Assembly (NCBI RefSeq): GCF_003710865.1
Contig: NZ_RHHO01000007.1
Location: forward strand, 37,558 to 101,557
From: Brevibacillus borstelensis
GTDB taxonomy: Bacteria > Bacillota > Bacilli > Brevibacillales > Brevibacillaceae
Direction of reading: 5' to 3'
DNA length: 64,000 nt
Position numbers and translations under genes: made by a program. The notes under the pieces were generated by a model. It saw nothing but the letters and a program-made list of their open reading frames with translations. It had not been told where the DNA came from and ran no database searches. The first letter of the stretch is position 1, and every line of letters begins with the position of its first letter. Of the stretch, positions 1 through 8,278 are shown in pieces.

Positions 1-379
1 GTCGCCCCTCGATCAATCCTTTGCGCATCAGGATGTGATCGCTGAGATCCTCCATGACGGTCAAGGCAAGCTCCTGATCGTAGTGGTACACCTGCGGCAC
101 GAGGTCCGGAACGTATTTGTACTGGATGCGCAGCGCTTCACTCTCGATGCGGGCGCGATCAAGCGTCAGCGGCCACGACTCGCCTACGACGCGGGCATAA
201 GGCAGAGCCTGCTTCACAATCACGCTTTTGCCGGTCGCTTCATCGCGGATGTGAAAGACAAGATTCAGGTTGCCGTCGCCTATCTCGCGGGAGGACAGGA
301 CAGCCCCTGCTTCAAACAGGCCGGGCAGCTCTTTTACATACTGTACTGCTTCTTGTTCACTCAAAGCACGATAAGCCAT
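1..379 (-). CDS. mtnK: Methylthioribose kinase, N-terminal part
   Basis: Methylthioribose kinase phosphorylates 5-methylthioribose at O-1, the entry step of methionine salvage. The minus-strand reading frame begins [20 protein letters not shown] and continues with a protein-kinase-like ATP-binding lobe ([14 protein letters not shown], then IVKQALPY with the likely ATP-binding lysine) and a hinge-like VMEDLSDH. About 126 residues are present; the gene runs off the left edge, so the catalytic half is not visible. The ATG at 379 follows a GAGGGGAG ribosome site. A SAM riboswitch, its terminator and a sigma-A promoter lie upstream, as expected for mtnK in Bacillota. In Bacillus mtnA normally follows, which would be outside the window. 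Confidence 0.92.
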   Translation of the reverse strand, partial: MAYRALSEQEAVQYVKELPGLFEAGAVLSSREIGDGNLNLVFHIRDEATGKSVIVKQALPYARVVGESWPLTLDRARIESEALRIQYKYVPDLVPQVYHYDQELALTVMEDLSDHILMRKGLIEGR

Positions 380-513
380 AACTTGTTTCTCCCCTCACGT
401 GAATCGATTTGGATCTTTCCAGCGGCTTTCCCGGCCCATTCAGCAGGGGATAATTCCGCACGGTATGTTGCAGGCTGCGCCTCCGATCAAGCCGTTTTTG
501 CAGCCAGACATGC

Positions 514-545
514 AAAAAGACCTCTTTTCCCGAAGAAAAGAGGTC
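514..545 (-). terminator. S-box expression-platform terminator of mtnK
   Basis: Read on the minus strand, GACCTCTTTTC and GAAAAGAGGTC form an 11-bp stem with a 5-base loop, followed by TTTTT. It lies between the SAM aptamer and mtnK, the position expected for SAM-induced termination. Confidence 0.88.
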
Positions 546-577
546 GTATACGTACGCGGCAGGGCGTGTCGTCTCCC

Positions 578-724
578 CCTTATCTTCCAGAATACTTTTG
601 CTTCTGCAGGAATTAGCACCGTGCACATCGCTTGTAATCGCGCCGTCAGTCTAGCTGACAGGCAAGCGCTGTGTCGGTTGCCGGGTATCATCGGGCCAGT
701 CCCTCCACCTTCTCTGGATAAGGT
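578..724 (-). promoter_or_regulatory. SAM-I (S-box) riboswitch upstream of mtnK
   Basis: The minus strand shows the conserved S-box core in order: CTTATCCAGAGAAGGTGGAG, GGGACTGGCCCGATGATACC, CGGCAACC, GGTGCTAATTCC and a closing GATAAGG that pairs with the 5' CTTATC. The P3 arm is long and carries an extra apical hairpin (GTCAGCTAGACTGAC). SAM binding should favour the downstream terminator and shut off mtnK. Confidence 0.95.
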
Positions 725-754
725 ATCCAACGTATGCTGTTTTGATTAGTTTGA

Positions 755-783
755 ATCATACACGCGGCTATGCACGCTGTCAA
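755..783 (-). promoter_or_regulatory. Sigma-A promoter of the mtnK leader
   Basis: Minus strand TTGACA (783-778), a 17-nt spacer and TATGAT (760-755). The start point would fall about 25 nt upstream of the S-box aptamer. Confidence 0.85.
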
Positions 784-823
784 CACTCTTTTTTGTTTTT
801 TGCCAGTCGGCTGATCCTCGGCC

Positions 824-2032
824 TTACCAGCTGTTTTGCTGTCCGCTTGCACTCGGACGATTCCAGTTCCACCAGTCGATTTGTCCTAAGAATGCGGCGG
901 TGATGGCAGCTTCCTGCTTCAGCTTGAGCAGTTCCTTGGTCGGACCGGTGACGACGATTCCGTACGTTTTGATACCGTTTTTCTCCAAATACCGATAGCG
1001 CTCGTCGATCTTCAATCCTGATCTGCTGTTGAACAGGCTTTGTCCGATCGATCTGCTCAGCCTCTCCTGCTCGGCGAGGTATTTCATCTCCTCCACGTAC
1101 GCCCGGGTGCGGCGATCTGCTTCGCCATTTACCTGAATCGGTCCCGGTCCATAGTCCAGCCCATGTTCGGAAAAACCCCAGACGTCACCGGCCGAAAGCA
1201 GCAGCACGCCTTCTTTGGCATCCTCATGCAGCACCTCCTGTCCGGTATCCACGGCCAGCCAGGTAAGGTCCAAATTATACGGAGCCAGGAAAGCGTACAT
1301 TTCCTCCAGGCTCATAAACCGGTCAAAGGAAATCGCCAGTTGCGATACCGTCCCCTCCGGCAGCATTTCAAGCGTCTTCCACGCGGGCTCTCGTCTGAAA
1401 GAGGTATCCTCCTGCAGCTTCGTCTGAAGCGGGAACAGGAAAAACAGATTTTTCTTCCGAACGCCGTCGTTCCATACCGGGCGGGAGGATACTTTGGTAA
1501 ACACATTCGTAGTCTCGAAATACCCTGGCTGCTGACGGTCGCCCCCCACCTTTTCGCGCAGCTCCATTTGAATGCTGCCATAAAAAAGGCCAACCTGCGC
1601 GCCGCTGCTGCCTGCTACGATCCCCGGCTGAGTGAAATTCACCAAATCCTTGGAGACGCGAAACATATCTTCATACAGCGACCGGCCAATCCAATAGTTG
1701 ACAAACAACAGGACAAAGCCGATCAGCAGCGAGATCCCCACCGTGTAGGCGGCGTTGGACAGCCTGCTCTTCCACTTTCCCCAGCGGATGATGGAGCGCT
1801 GCTTCTCCTCCGGCAAAAAATCCGCGGCTTTGTCTTCCGGTTCTGTCTGCATCAGCCCGCCTCCCAGCAAAAGCTCCTCCAGTCGCTCCGCATACTCCGG
1901 GTCGTCTGCGAGACGCTGCCTCAATCGCGCTGTCTCCTCAGCGCCAAGCTCCCCCCGCAGATAAGCGAGAAGGAGCTGATCGCGCTCCCGGCTTTTTTGC
2001 TTATGATCCTCCAGCTTGCCGTTATCCGCCAT
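824..2032 (-). CDS. Anti-sigma factor, YhdL-type
   Basis: Predicted membrane anti-sigma factor of 402 residues for the sigma factor encoded just upstream. Residues 1-60 are charged and cytosolic and include LAYLRGELGAEETARLRQRL, like the N-terminal domain of anti-sigma proteins in the B. subtilis YhdL group. One membrane segment follows near residues 97-115 (AYTVGISLLIGFVLLFVNYW). The remaining roughly 280 residues would lie outside the membrane and resemble the sigma-regulator C-terminal domain. The start overlaps the sigma gene's stop by 11 nt, which points to translational coupling. No zinc-binding HxxxCxxC motif is seen. The pairing is inferred from adjacency and architecture; the signal sensed is unknown. 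Confidence 0.75.
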   Translation of the reverse strand: MADNGKLEDHKQKSRERDQLLLAYLRGELGAEETARLRQRLADDPEYAERLEELLLGGGLMQTEPEDKAADFLPEEKQRSIIRWGKWKSRLSNAAYTVGISLLIGFVLLFVNYWIGRSLYEDMFRVSKDLVNFTQPGIVAGSSGAQVGLFYGSIQMELREKVGGDRQQPGYFETTNVFTKVSSRPVWNDGVRKKNLFFLFPLQTKLQEDTSFRREPAWKTLEMLPEGTVSQLAISFDRFMSLEEMYAFLAPYNLDLTWLAVDTGQEVLHEDAKEGVLLLSAGDVWGFSEHGLDYGPGPIQVNGEADRRTRAYVEEMKYLAEQERLSRSIGQSLFNSRSGLKIDERYRYLEKNGIKTYGIVVTGPTKELLKLKQEAAITAAFLGQIDWWNWNRPSASGQQNSW

Positions 2033-2546
2033 GTTGACCGTCCCCCCACCATTTTCGCATCTTCAATCGTCCCCGGTAGATCGACCGCTTCACATCGGCC
2101 ACATCGATGCCGAGGACGTCGGCTATTTCCGCATAGCTGAGCTTTTCCGCATGAAGCAGCAGCACCTGTCGCTGTTTTTCCGGCAGCCCCCGGAGAACAG
2201 TCTGCACGAGGGCCGCCGTCTCCCTAGCCAGTGCCGCCGATTCCGGACTGACCGCCGCCTGATCCGCCTGCTCAGGCAAGGTGTCGATCAGTTGAACAGG
2301 CCTGCGCTTTTGCTTGCGGTGCCAGTCGATAAACGCGTGGTACGCTACCTTGAACAGCCAAGGACGCACTTTTTCTCCCCGATAGGTATCCAGGTGCTGA
2401 AAGGCACGGAAAAAGGTCTCCTGCGTCAGATCCTCCGCCCAGCCTGCATCGCCGGTGAGCTTGCGGAGGTAGCGGTATATGTCATTGACGTGCAGGCGGT
2501 ACACATCCTCCACTCCTGCCTTTCCCATTCCTTCACACCCTTTCAC
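2022..2546 (-). CDS. ECF-family RNA polymerase sigma factor
   Basis: Sigma-70 family protein of the ECF type, 174 residues. Region 2 is clear (DIYRYLRKLTGDAGWAEDLT, then ETFFRAFQHLDTY and WLFKVAYHAFIDWHRK), and so is region 4 (LRGLPEKQRQVLLLHAEKLS, then YAEIADVLGIDVADVKRSIYRGR). It is closest in style to Bacillus SigM/SigV; I do not assign a letter. The start is uncertain: GTG at 2546, ATG at 2528 or a later GTG are in frame, and none has an ideal ribosome site. A possible ECF promoter immediately upstream suggests autoregulation and would favour the ATG. The gene overlaps the downstream anti-sigma gene by 11 nt. Confidence 0.88.
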   Translation of the reverse strand: MKGCEGMGKAGVEDVYRLHVNDIYRYLRKLTGDAGWAEDLTQETFFRAFQHLDTYRGEKVRPWLFKVAYHAFIDWHRKQKRRPVQLIDTLPEQADQAAVSPESAALARETAALVQTVLRGLPEKQRQVLLLHAEKLSYAEIADVLGIDVADVKRSIYRGRLKMRKWWGDGQHGG

Positions 2547-2552
2547 CTGATA

Positions 2553-2579
2553 CCACGCCTTTTTTTAGAAAAAGTTCCA
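2553..2579 (-). promoter_or_regulatory. Candidate ECF-sigma (auto)promoter
   Basis: Minus strand TGGAAC (2579-2574), a 16-nt spacer and CGTGG (2557-2553), close to the Bacillus ECF pattern TGAAAC-N16-CGT. The predicted start point (near 2545) would leave almost no leader before the sigma gene. Confidence 0.5.
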
Positions 2580-2613
2580 CCTGCAGCAAAATTTTTAATG
2601 CTCAAAACAAGGG

Positions 2614-2642
2614 TTGACTCCCGAAAAGGAACAGCATATCAT
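2614..2642 (+). promoter_or_regulatory. Sigma-A promoter of mtnWXBD
   Basis: TTGACT (2614-2619), a 17-nt spacer and TATCAT (2637-2642), about 40 nt upstream of the S-box aptamer. Confidence 0.8.
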
Positions 2643-2679
2643 GGGGTTATCGCAAGTCAAATGCATACTGTACATGAAA

Positions 2680-2832
2680 CTCTTATCGCGAGCTGGCTGA
2701 GGGACTGGCCCTATGATGCCCGGCAACCGGCGCTTACCCTGCAAGGGGGGCGAAACGGTGCTAATTCCAACGGTGAGAGTCGAAGCCGCTGACGAAAGTC
2801 TGCCACTTCGACCCTGAACCGAGAGATGAGAG
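2680..2832 (+). promoter_or_regulatory. SAM-I (S-box) riboswitch upstream of mtnW
   Basis: S-box core in order: CTCTTATC, GAGGGACTGGCCCTATGATG, CCCGGCAACC, GGTGCTAATTCC and closing GATGAGAG. The P4 arm is unusually long: CGGT...ACCG and GTCGAAG/CTTCGAC pairings enclose a small GAC-GAAA-GTC hairpin with a GNRA-type loop. The switch controls the four-gene salvage operon through the terminator at 2861-2888. Confidence 0.95.
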
Positions 2833-2860
2833 GAGACGAAAACGTTATCGGACGAAAGCG

Positions 2861-2888
2861 CCTCCCCTCTCGAAGGGGAGGTTTTTTT
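2861..2888 (+). terminator. S-box expression-platform terminator of mtnW
   Basis: CCTCCCCT and AGGGGAGG form an 8-bp stem followed by seven T residues, ending 22 nt before the mtnW start codon. Confidence 0.9.
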
Positions 2889-2910
2889 GCGAGAAAAGGA
2901 GGTTTCCTCA

Positions 2911-4122
2911 TTGAGCGAACAACGCATCCTCGTCACCTATTTGACTCAGGCAAAGGACTTGCAAAAAAAGGCGGAAGCGATCGCCGTCGGGATGACTGTC
3001 GGCAGTTGGACCGATCTGCCCGCAGCCAAGCAGGCAGATTTGAAGCCCTATTTGGGTGAAGCTGTCGGCGCCCAGGTGCTCGATACCCTGGAAAACGGCG
3101 AAAGCCGCGGATTGATTACGATCAGCTACCCGGTTCGCAACTTTACCGCTGACATTCCGTCCTTGTTGACAGGCGTCTTTGGGAAACTGTCCATGGACGG
3201 AAAAATCAAGCTGATTGACATACAGTTTCCGGAAGCGTTTTTGGCCGCTTTTCCCGGCCCGAAATACGGCATCTCAGGCATCAGAGATCGGCTCGGAGCG
3301 CATAATCGCCCACTCTTGATGAGCATTTTCAAATCCTGCCTCGGCCTGCCGTTTGACGATCTGAAAACCCAGTTTCGGGCACAGGCTCTGGGCGGCGTTG
3401 ACCTAGTAAAAGATGACGAAATTTTCTTTGCCGATGACCGTGCTCCCTTTCTGGAACGAATCCGGGCGTTTAAACAGATTGCCCGGGAAACAGAAGCGGA
3501 AACAGGGAAACCGGTTCTGTATGCGGCCAATCTGACCGGGCCGGTCACCGACTTGACCGAACGTGCCAAGAGAGCTGTGGAAGCCGGCGCAGACTGCCTG
3601 CTGTTTAACGTGCTTGCCTTTGGCTACGATGCCCTGCACCGACTGGCTGCAGACCCGGATGTTCAGGTGCCGATTATGGCCCACCCGGCGCTCGCCGGAG
3701 CCTACTATCCGTCGCCCGACTACGGTATTGGGACACCGCTGCTCCTGGGCAAGCTGATGCGCTTGGCTGGCGCAGACCTGGTGCTCTTCCCATCGCCGTA
3801 CGGAAATGTGGCGTTGAACAAAGAAGAAGCGCTCAAGCTGGCGGAGCATTTGACCGAACCGACCGGAACTTTGCGCAAATCATTTCCGGTACCGTCTGCG
3901 GGCATCCATCCCGGCCTTGTCCCGCAATTGTACGAGGATTTTGGCCTGGACCAGGTGGTCAATGCCGGTGGGGGCATTCACGGCCATCCAGGTGGTGCGA
4001 CGGCAGGCGCCCGAGCGTTTGTCGCAGCGATCAACGCAGTCGTGGCAGGACAAACGCTGGAGGACGCTTCCTCCGAATCTGCTGAACTGTCACAGGCTTT
4101 GCAGAAATGGGGAACAAAATGA
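2911..4122 (+). CDS. mtnW: 2,3-diketo-5-methylthiopentyl-1-phosphate enolase (RuBisCO-like)
   Basis: RuBisCO-like protein of 403 residues that enolises 2,3-diketo-5-methylthiopentyl-1-phosphate in methionine salvage. The large-subunit fold is recognisable. GGVDLVKDDEIFF holds the lysine expected to be carbamylated and the metal-binding D and E. AHPALAGAYYP and GGGIHGHPGGATAGARAF correspond to later TIM-barrel phosphate loops. I prefer the TTG at 2911 because AAGGAGG sits 8 nt upstream; a TTG at 2887 lies inside the terminator. The stop overlaps the mtnX start (ATGA). First gene of mtnWXBD under SAM control. Confidence 0.93.
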   Translation: MSEQRILVTYLTQAKDLQKKAEAIAVGMTVGSWTDLPAAKQADLKPYLGEAVGAQVLDTLENGESRGLITISYPVRNFTADIPSLLTGVFGKLSMDGKIKLIDIQFPEAFLAAFPGPKYGISGIRDRLGAHNRPLLMSIFKSCLGLPFDDLKTQFRAQALGGVDLVKDDEIFFADDRAPFLERIRAFKQIARETEAETGKPVLYAANLTGPVTDLTERAKRAVEAGADCLLFNVLAFGYDALHRLAADPDVQVPIMAHPALAGAYYPSPDYGIGTPLLLGKLMRLAGADLVLFPSPYGNVALNKEEALKLAEHLTEPTGTLRKSFPVPSAGIHPGLVPQLYEDFGLDQVVNAGGGIHGHPGGATAGARAFVAAINAVVAGQTLEDASSESAELSQALQKWGTK

Positions 4123-4799
4123 TGACCAAGCCACTCGTGCTGTTTTGCGATTTTGACGGAACAATTACGGAAAAAGACAATATTGTCGCGATTATGCGAC
4201 GTTTTGCTCCGCCTGAGCGGGAAGAGTTGATCGAGCAGATTCTCACCCAAAAGGTGTCGATCCGCGAAGGTGTCGGCGCGTTGTTCAAGCTGATCCCATC
4301 CGAGAAAAAGCAGGAGATCATAGACTACATCGTCAAAGAGGCGACGATTCGCCCCGGATTTGCCGAATTCGTCCGCTTCTGCCGGGAGGAAGGCATCGAG
4401 CTGTTGATCACCAGCGGCGGCATTGACTTTTTTGTCGAGCCGATCCTTGCCCCGTTTGCACTCGATGTGCCGATCTATTGCAACGGCAGCGACTTCAGCG
4501 GACCGCGCATCACGATTACCTGGCCGCATGCGTGCGACGAGCATTGCGACAACAACTGCGGCATGTGCAAAACAGCCATTATCCGCCGCTACGATCCAGA
4601 GCGCTACTACCGCGTCGTCATCGGCGATTCGATCACCGATCTGGCCGGAGCCAAAATCGCCGACTTTGTCATTGCCCGTTCGCTCCTGGCTCAAAAAAGC
4701 GAGGAGCTGGGGCTGCCCTTCAAGTCGTTTGCGACGTTCCACGACGTCATCGCTATCTTGCAGGAGCTGAAACGCAGGCAGGAGGTACCATCATCATGA
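4119..4799 (+). CDS. mtnX: 2-hydroxy-3-keto-5-methylthiopentenyl-1-phosphate phosphatase
   Basis: HAD-superfamily phosphatase of about 226 residues acting after MtnW in the salvage pathway. Motif I is CDFDGTITEKDN (nucleophile and acid/base aspartates), motif II is LLITSGG and motif III/IV is VVIGDSITDLAGAKIADF. A Cys/His cluster (HACDEHCDNNCGMCK) lies in the cap-proximal region, as in Bacillus MtnX. Start codons at 4119 and 4122 both sit behind GGGGA; the first overlaps the mtnW stop. The 3' end overlaps mtnB by four bases, so the operon is tightly coupled. Confidence 0.92.
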   Translation: MMTKPLVLFCDFDGTITEKDNIVAIMRRFAPPEREELIEQILTQKVSIREGVGALFKLIPSEKKQEIIDYIVKEATIRPGFAEFVRFCREEGIELLITSGGIDFFVEPILAPFALDVPIYCNGSDFSGPRITITWPHACDEHCDNNCGMCKTAIIRRYDPERYYRVVIGDSITDLAGAKIADFVIARSLLAQKSEELGLPFKSFATFHDVIAILQELKRRQEVPSS

Positions 4800-5443
4800 C
4801 GATTACACTTGAACAGCGCTTGGACGCTTTTCGCCGCCTGGACGAAGCCAAGCTGACCTTTGCCCGCCGGGACTGGTTTCCCGGCACCAGCGGCAACCTT
4901 TCGATCAAATTGAGCGACGAACCCTTGCAATTTGCCGTGACTGCCAGCGGCAAGGACAAGACAAAGCTCTCGCCCGAGGACTATCTGGTCGTAGACGGCA
5001 ACTCTCAGCCGGTAGAACCTACAGCACTCAAGCCGTCAGCAGAGACGCTGGTCCACGCTGTCGTCTACCGCGTCATTCCTACGGCAAAAGCATGCTTCCA
5101 TGTCCACACTGTCTGGAACAACCTCATCTCTGAGCTGTACTTCGGCCAGCGAGCCTTTTCCATACAAGGACAGGAATTGATCAAGGGGCTCGGCATCTGG
5201 GAAGAAAACGCCCGCATCACCGTCCCGATTGTCGAGAATTTTGCCGATATTCCGACGCTCGCTTCCGCCATCGAAAAAGTCATTACGCCCGAGGTTCCCG
5301 GCGTGCTGATCCGCAACCACGGCATTTACGCCTGGGGCGACAGCGACTTTGCGGCGAAGAGGCACCTGGAAGCATTTGAATTTCTGTTTGAATACCACGC
5401 GCGCTGGCTGCAGCTTCGCCAAGCCGCTGTGGCTGCTCCATAA
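4796..5443 (+). CDS. mtnB: Methylthioribulose-1-phosphate dehydratase
   Basis: Class II aldolase/adducin-family zinc enzyme of 215 residues that dehydrates 5-methylthioribulose-1-phosphate. Visible motifs are PGTSGNLSIKL near the N-terminus, the catalytic glutamate in KPSAETLVHAVVYR, the zinc-binding FHVHTVWNN and the third histidine in IRNHGIYAWG. The ATG at 4796 is chosen because GGAGG lies 8 nt upstream and it overlaps the mtnX stop as ATGA; the longer in-frame extension upstream lies inside mtnX. Confidence 0.93.
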   Translation: MTITLEQRLDAFRRLDEAKLTFARRDWFPGTSGNLSIKLSDEPLQFAVTASGKDKTKLSPEDYLVVDGNSQPVEPTALKPSAETLVHAVVYRVIPTAKACFHVHTVWNNLISELYFGQRAFSIQGQELIKGLGIWEENARITVPIVENFADIPTLASAIEKVITPEVPGVLIRNHGIYAWGDSDFAAKRHLEAFEFLFEYHARWLQLRQAAVAAP

Positions 5444-5469
5444 ACAACCACCCCAAGGAGGCCTGTAAC

Positions 5470-5979
5470 ATGGCAAAAGTACGCTTTCACGACAACAACG
5501 AGTATTTGACCGGCGAGAGTGTCATCTCGTTTTTGGACACGCAGGGAATCATTTACGAGCACTGGGGCGTTGACCGTCTCGACGAACAGCTCAAGAGCAA
5601 CTACAGCCCGACCGATGAAGAAAAGCAGCAGATCCTCGACGCTTTTAAACCGGAAATCGATGCGATCAGCGAGCGCCGCGGCTATTTGACCGCTGACATC
5701 ATTGTCCTGTCCGACAAGACGCCGAATCTGGATGAATTGCTGGTCAAATTCAAGAACGAGCATCACCACACAGATGACGAATGCCGTTTTTGCGTAGACG
5801 GCCACGGCATTTTTGCCATCAAAGGAAAAGACGACCGCTACTTCGATGTGGAAATGGAGCCGGGCGACCTCATCTCCGTTCCTCCGAACTATCGCCACTA
5901 CTTTACATTGATGGACGACCGCAAGATCAAGGCGATCCGCCTGTTCGTCACTCCTGCAGGCTGGGAAGCGATTTATTAA
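5470..5979 (+). CDS. mtnD: Acireductone dioxygenase (ARD)
   Basis: Cupin metalloenzyme of 169 residues that oxidises the acireductone to the 2-keto acid of methionine. All four metal ligands are seen: His, His and Glu in NEHHHTDDECRF (H-x-H-x3-E) and the later His in PPNYRHYF. The family length is about 180. It is the last gene of mtnWXBD, 26 nt after mtnB with an AGGAGG site. No mtnE (transaminase) follows, so the last salvage step must be encoded elsewhere. Confidence 0.94.
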   Translation: MAKVRFHDNNEYLTGESVISFLDTQGIIYEHWGVDRLDEQLKSNYSPTDEEKQQILDAFKPEIDAISERRGYLTADIIVLSDKTPNLDELLVKFKNEHHHTDDECRFCVDGHGIFAIKGKDDRYFDVEMEPGDLISVPPNYRHYFTLMDDRKIKAIRLFVTPAGWEAIY

Positions 5980-6000
5980 TTTACGGATAACAGAAAGAGC

Positions 6001-6067
6001 CCTCTCTTGAGCTTGGCGGATTGGCCGCATCCGGCATTTCCGCCTGGCTCAAGAGAGTTTTTTTATT
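6001..6067 (+). terminator. Rho-independent terminator after mtnD
   Basis: CTCTCTTGAGC and GCTCAAGAGAG pair around a second inner stem (GGCGGA/TCCGCC), followed by seven T. It lies against the 3' end of the convergent ger operon. Confidence 0.9.
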
Positions 6068-7181
6068 CCGTAATGCCAATTCCTTTGATAGAGATAACAG
6101 GCTTGACCCGCACCTCTGCTTTGGCAAATGCCGCCGGCCAATCATCCTGAACCTTTTTCCATTCCTTGTACTGGTACGCCCGGGCGTACACCCCGAAGCC
6201 GACAGGATCTACCTTTTGTTTTTGAAATTGTTTGATCAGGTCGGCGTACTTTTGGGCCAACTGCTTCTCAATCAACTGTTCCAGTTTCTTGTATTGCTTT
6301 GCCGGTTCAACCGGGAACATTTGCTCCGCCAGGGAGATTTCCATTTGCAATTCTACATCAAATCGAAAACGGTTGTCGCGGTATCCGGTTTTTACTGTTC
6401 TGGTTACATCCTTCACAAAGAAGGAGACCCGCGGCTTGATTACTTTCTGCTGATCTGATTGCCCTGGCAACGGCACTGTCAGCGTCATTTCTCCCTGCAA
6501 TTTGTGGATGAGAATCTGAAGCAGAATGGTATCTTTGGGAAGGAGCAGCGTGACGTATTTCCCTTGGTGGTCCAACAGAGCCGTACCCATGACCTCTACA
6601 ACGCTATTTCGCTCTTTGAACTCCGTTATAGAGGGCGTCATTCCCTTCTCAGCCATCATGCGGTGAAACTCCTGCGTCGTTGTCTTGACCGTCAAATTCC
6701 GGCGGTTGGCCGTATCGAGCAATTGGGTTAAATGAAGTGGCAGCCGCGGTTTATCCGCAGGATTCAAATGAAAGACGGAATGCACGGGACCATCTACTAC
6801 CACGACGCGAGAGTTAACCGTCATTCGCCCGTCCCTGTAGAGAGTGTCGAGCAGCGAAAACCAGTCGGGATGCTGCAACAGCCGCTTGCCCAGAACGATG
6901 AGCTGGATTTTTCCTCCTACCGTCAGGGCCGTCACGAGCGCATCAAACCTTTTGGTCGACTGGCGGATACTATCGGCTCTTACTCCGTACTCCTCTACCT
7001 TCTTTTTCGCGTCTTTGCTGAATACAGGACTTGATACGTAGAACAAGAGCTCATTTTTTTCGCTCAGGTCTATCCCCGCCATGAGCGCCAAGGTGACATC
7101 CTCCAGATTTCGCAAATCAGCGCACCCCGGCAGTATGGCCAACAGCATTGTCAGGATCAGGAAGTGCAATCGCCGGATCAT
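6063..7181 (-). CDS. Spore germination receptor lipoprotein, Ger(x)C family (operon 1)
   Basis: GerAC/GerBC-like subunit C of a germinant receptor, 372 residues. The N-terminus MIRRLHFLILTMLLAILPGC is a lipoprotein signal with lipobox LPGC, predicting a lipidated protein on the outer face of the spore inner membrane. The central region ALMAGIDLSEKNELLFYVSS and the C-terminal FDVELQMEISLAEQMFPVEP followed by a helical tail fit the Ger(x)C fold. Its start overlaps the gerB stop (ATGA), and it is the third gene of a gerA-gerB-gerC operon. The ligand cannot be read from sequence. Confidence 0.88.
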   Translation of the reverse strand: MIRRLHFLILTMLLAILPGCADLRNLEDVTLALMAGIDLSEKNELLFYVSSPVFSKDAKKKVEEYGVRADSIRQSTKRFDALVTALTVGGKIQLIVLGKRLLQHPDWFSLLDTLYRDGRMTVNSRVVVVDGPVHSVFHLNPADKPRLPLHLTQLLDTANRRNLTVKTTTQEFHRMMAEKGMTPSITEFKERNSVVEVMGTALLDHQGKYVTLLLPKDTILLQILIHKLQGEMTLTVPLPGQSDQQKVIKPRVSFFVKDVTRTVKTGYRDNRFRFDVELQMEISLAEQMFPVEPAKQYKKLEQLIEKQLAQKYADLIKQFQKQKVDPVGFGVYARAYQYKEWKKVQDDWPAAFAKAEVRVKPVISIKGIGITE

Positions 7182-8278
7182 GGCATCCTCCTCTGCCGGT
7201 ATTTGTGAAACAGGCGCTCATACCCCCACAAGAAAAAGGGAACAGCATATCCGAAAATCATCCCTGCTTTGCTCCATGTTTCCCCCAGCTTTCGAATATC
7301 GAAAAAGGAAGGGGTGTAAAACATTGTCACTGCTACGAGCAAAGCCATAAAGCCAAGCAGGTATTTTTTCTCATTGGACTTTTTGAACAACCGGCCTGCT
7401 CCAAAAACCGTAAAGTACATGTACGGCATCCAGGTTGTCGAAATGATAAACAGATAGAAAGCAAGAAACAGGATGTCGATCCTTTCCAGAAACCGGTATT
7501 CTACCCCTTTCCACATGCTTAAAACAGGCCAGATAAACTTTGTGATTTGATCCGGGCTGAAGATGACATAAGCAATCAGGGTGACGAACAGAAACAGAAG
7601 CATCGATAGCGTATTGGCAATGACAATTCCAACAGCGGCAAACTGTTTCTTTTGCAGATGCGGGTACAGAAAAAAGGCCAGCTCAAAGCCTAAAAAGGAG
7701 AGAATCGTGGTTGGCACAGCCTTCAGAACAGGTCCCCAGCCCTCCTTCAAAACGGGCAGAAGATACAGATACTGAGGCTCCTTCAGAGAAACGATCAAAG
7801 CGATCGGCACCCATAGGCTTAAGTAAAAAATCAATTCCGCATACCGCGCCAACGTCTTTACTCCTTTGCCGACCAAAAACAGAACAGGAATCAAAAGCAA
7901 AATCATGATCTGATAAAAAGGAGTGAGCGGCAGGAGCCAAACCTTCAAGATGCCGCCCGTATTGGCCAACACAGTAGTGGCAGCGTATGCGCAATAGAGC
8001 ACAATCACCGCGATCAGGCACTTCCCCAGCCATTTTCCAAAGAATAGTGGCATCAGGTCAATGATGGTGCATTCCGGATACCTCTTCATCGTGTTGACAA
8101 TGATCAAGCTGGCCATAATCGCGGCAAGCCATCCGAGAATAATCCCGATCCATCCATCCGTACCGGCAATTTCCGCTACATCGCGAGGGATGGTCAAAAT
8201 GCCGATTCCTACCTGGGCTCCATGGATAAAAAAAATGTATTGGAGGACAGTAATCTGTCGGGTCGCGTATGGGTTCAC
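7178..8278 (-). CDS. Spore germination receptor permease-like subunit, GerB family (operon 1)
   Basis: Endospore germination permease of the APC superfamily, 366 residues with about ten membrane segments. It probably forms the germinant-binding subunit B of the receptor. The family signature near the N-terminus is ITVLQYIFFIHGAQVGIGIL. I use the GTG at 8278: AGGAAGGA precedes it, it overlaps the gerA stop as GTGA, and the protein then begins VNPYATRQITVLQY as expected. A longer in-frame extension to 8392 lies inside gerA and looks non-native. Confidence 0.88.
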   Translation of the reverse strand: MNPYATRQITVLQYIFFIHGAQVGIGILTIPRDVAEIAGTDGWIGIILGWLAAIMASLIIVNTMKRYPECTIIDLMPLFFGKWLGKCLIAVIVLYCAYAATTVLANTGGILKVWLLPLTPFYQIMILLLIPVLFLVGKGVKTLARYAELIFYLSLWVPIALIVSLKEPQYLYLLPVLKEGWGPVLKAVPTTILSFLGFELAFFLYPHLQKKQFAAVGIVIANTLSMLLFLFVTLIAYVIFSPDQITKFIWPVLSMWKGVEYRFLERIDILFLAFYLFIISTTWMPYMYFTVFGAGRLFKKSNEKKYLLGFMALLVAVTMFYTPSFFDIRKLGETWSKAGMIFGYAVPFFLWGYERLFHKYRQRRMP

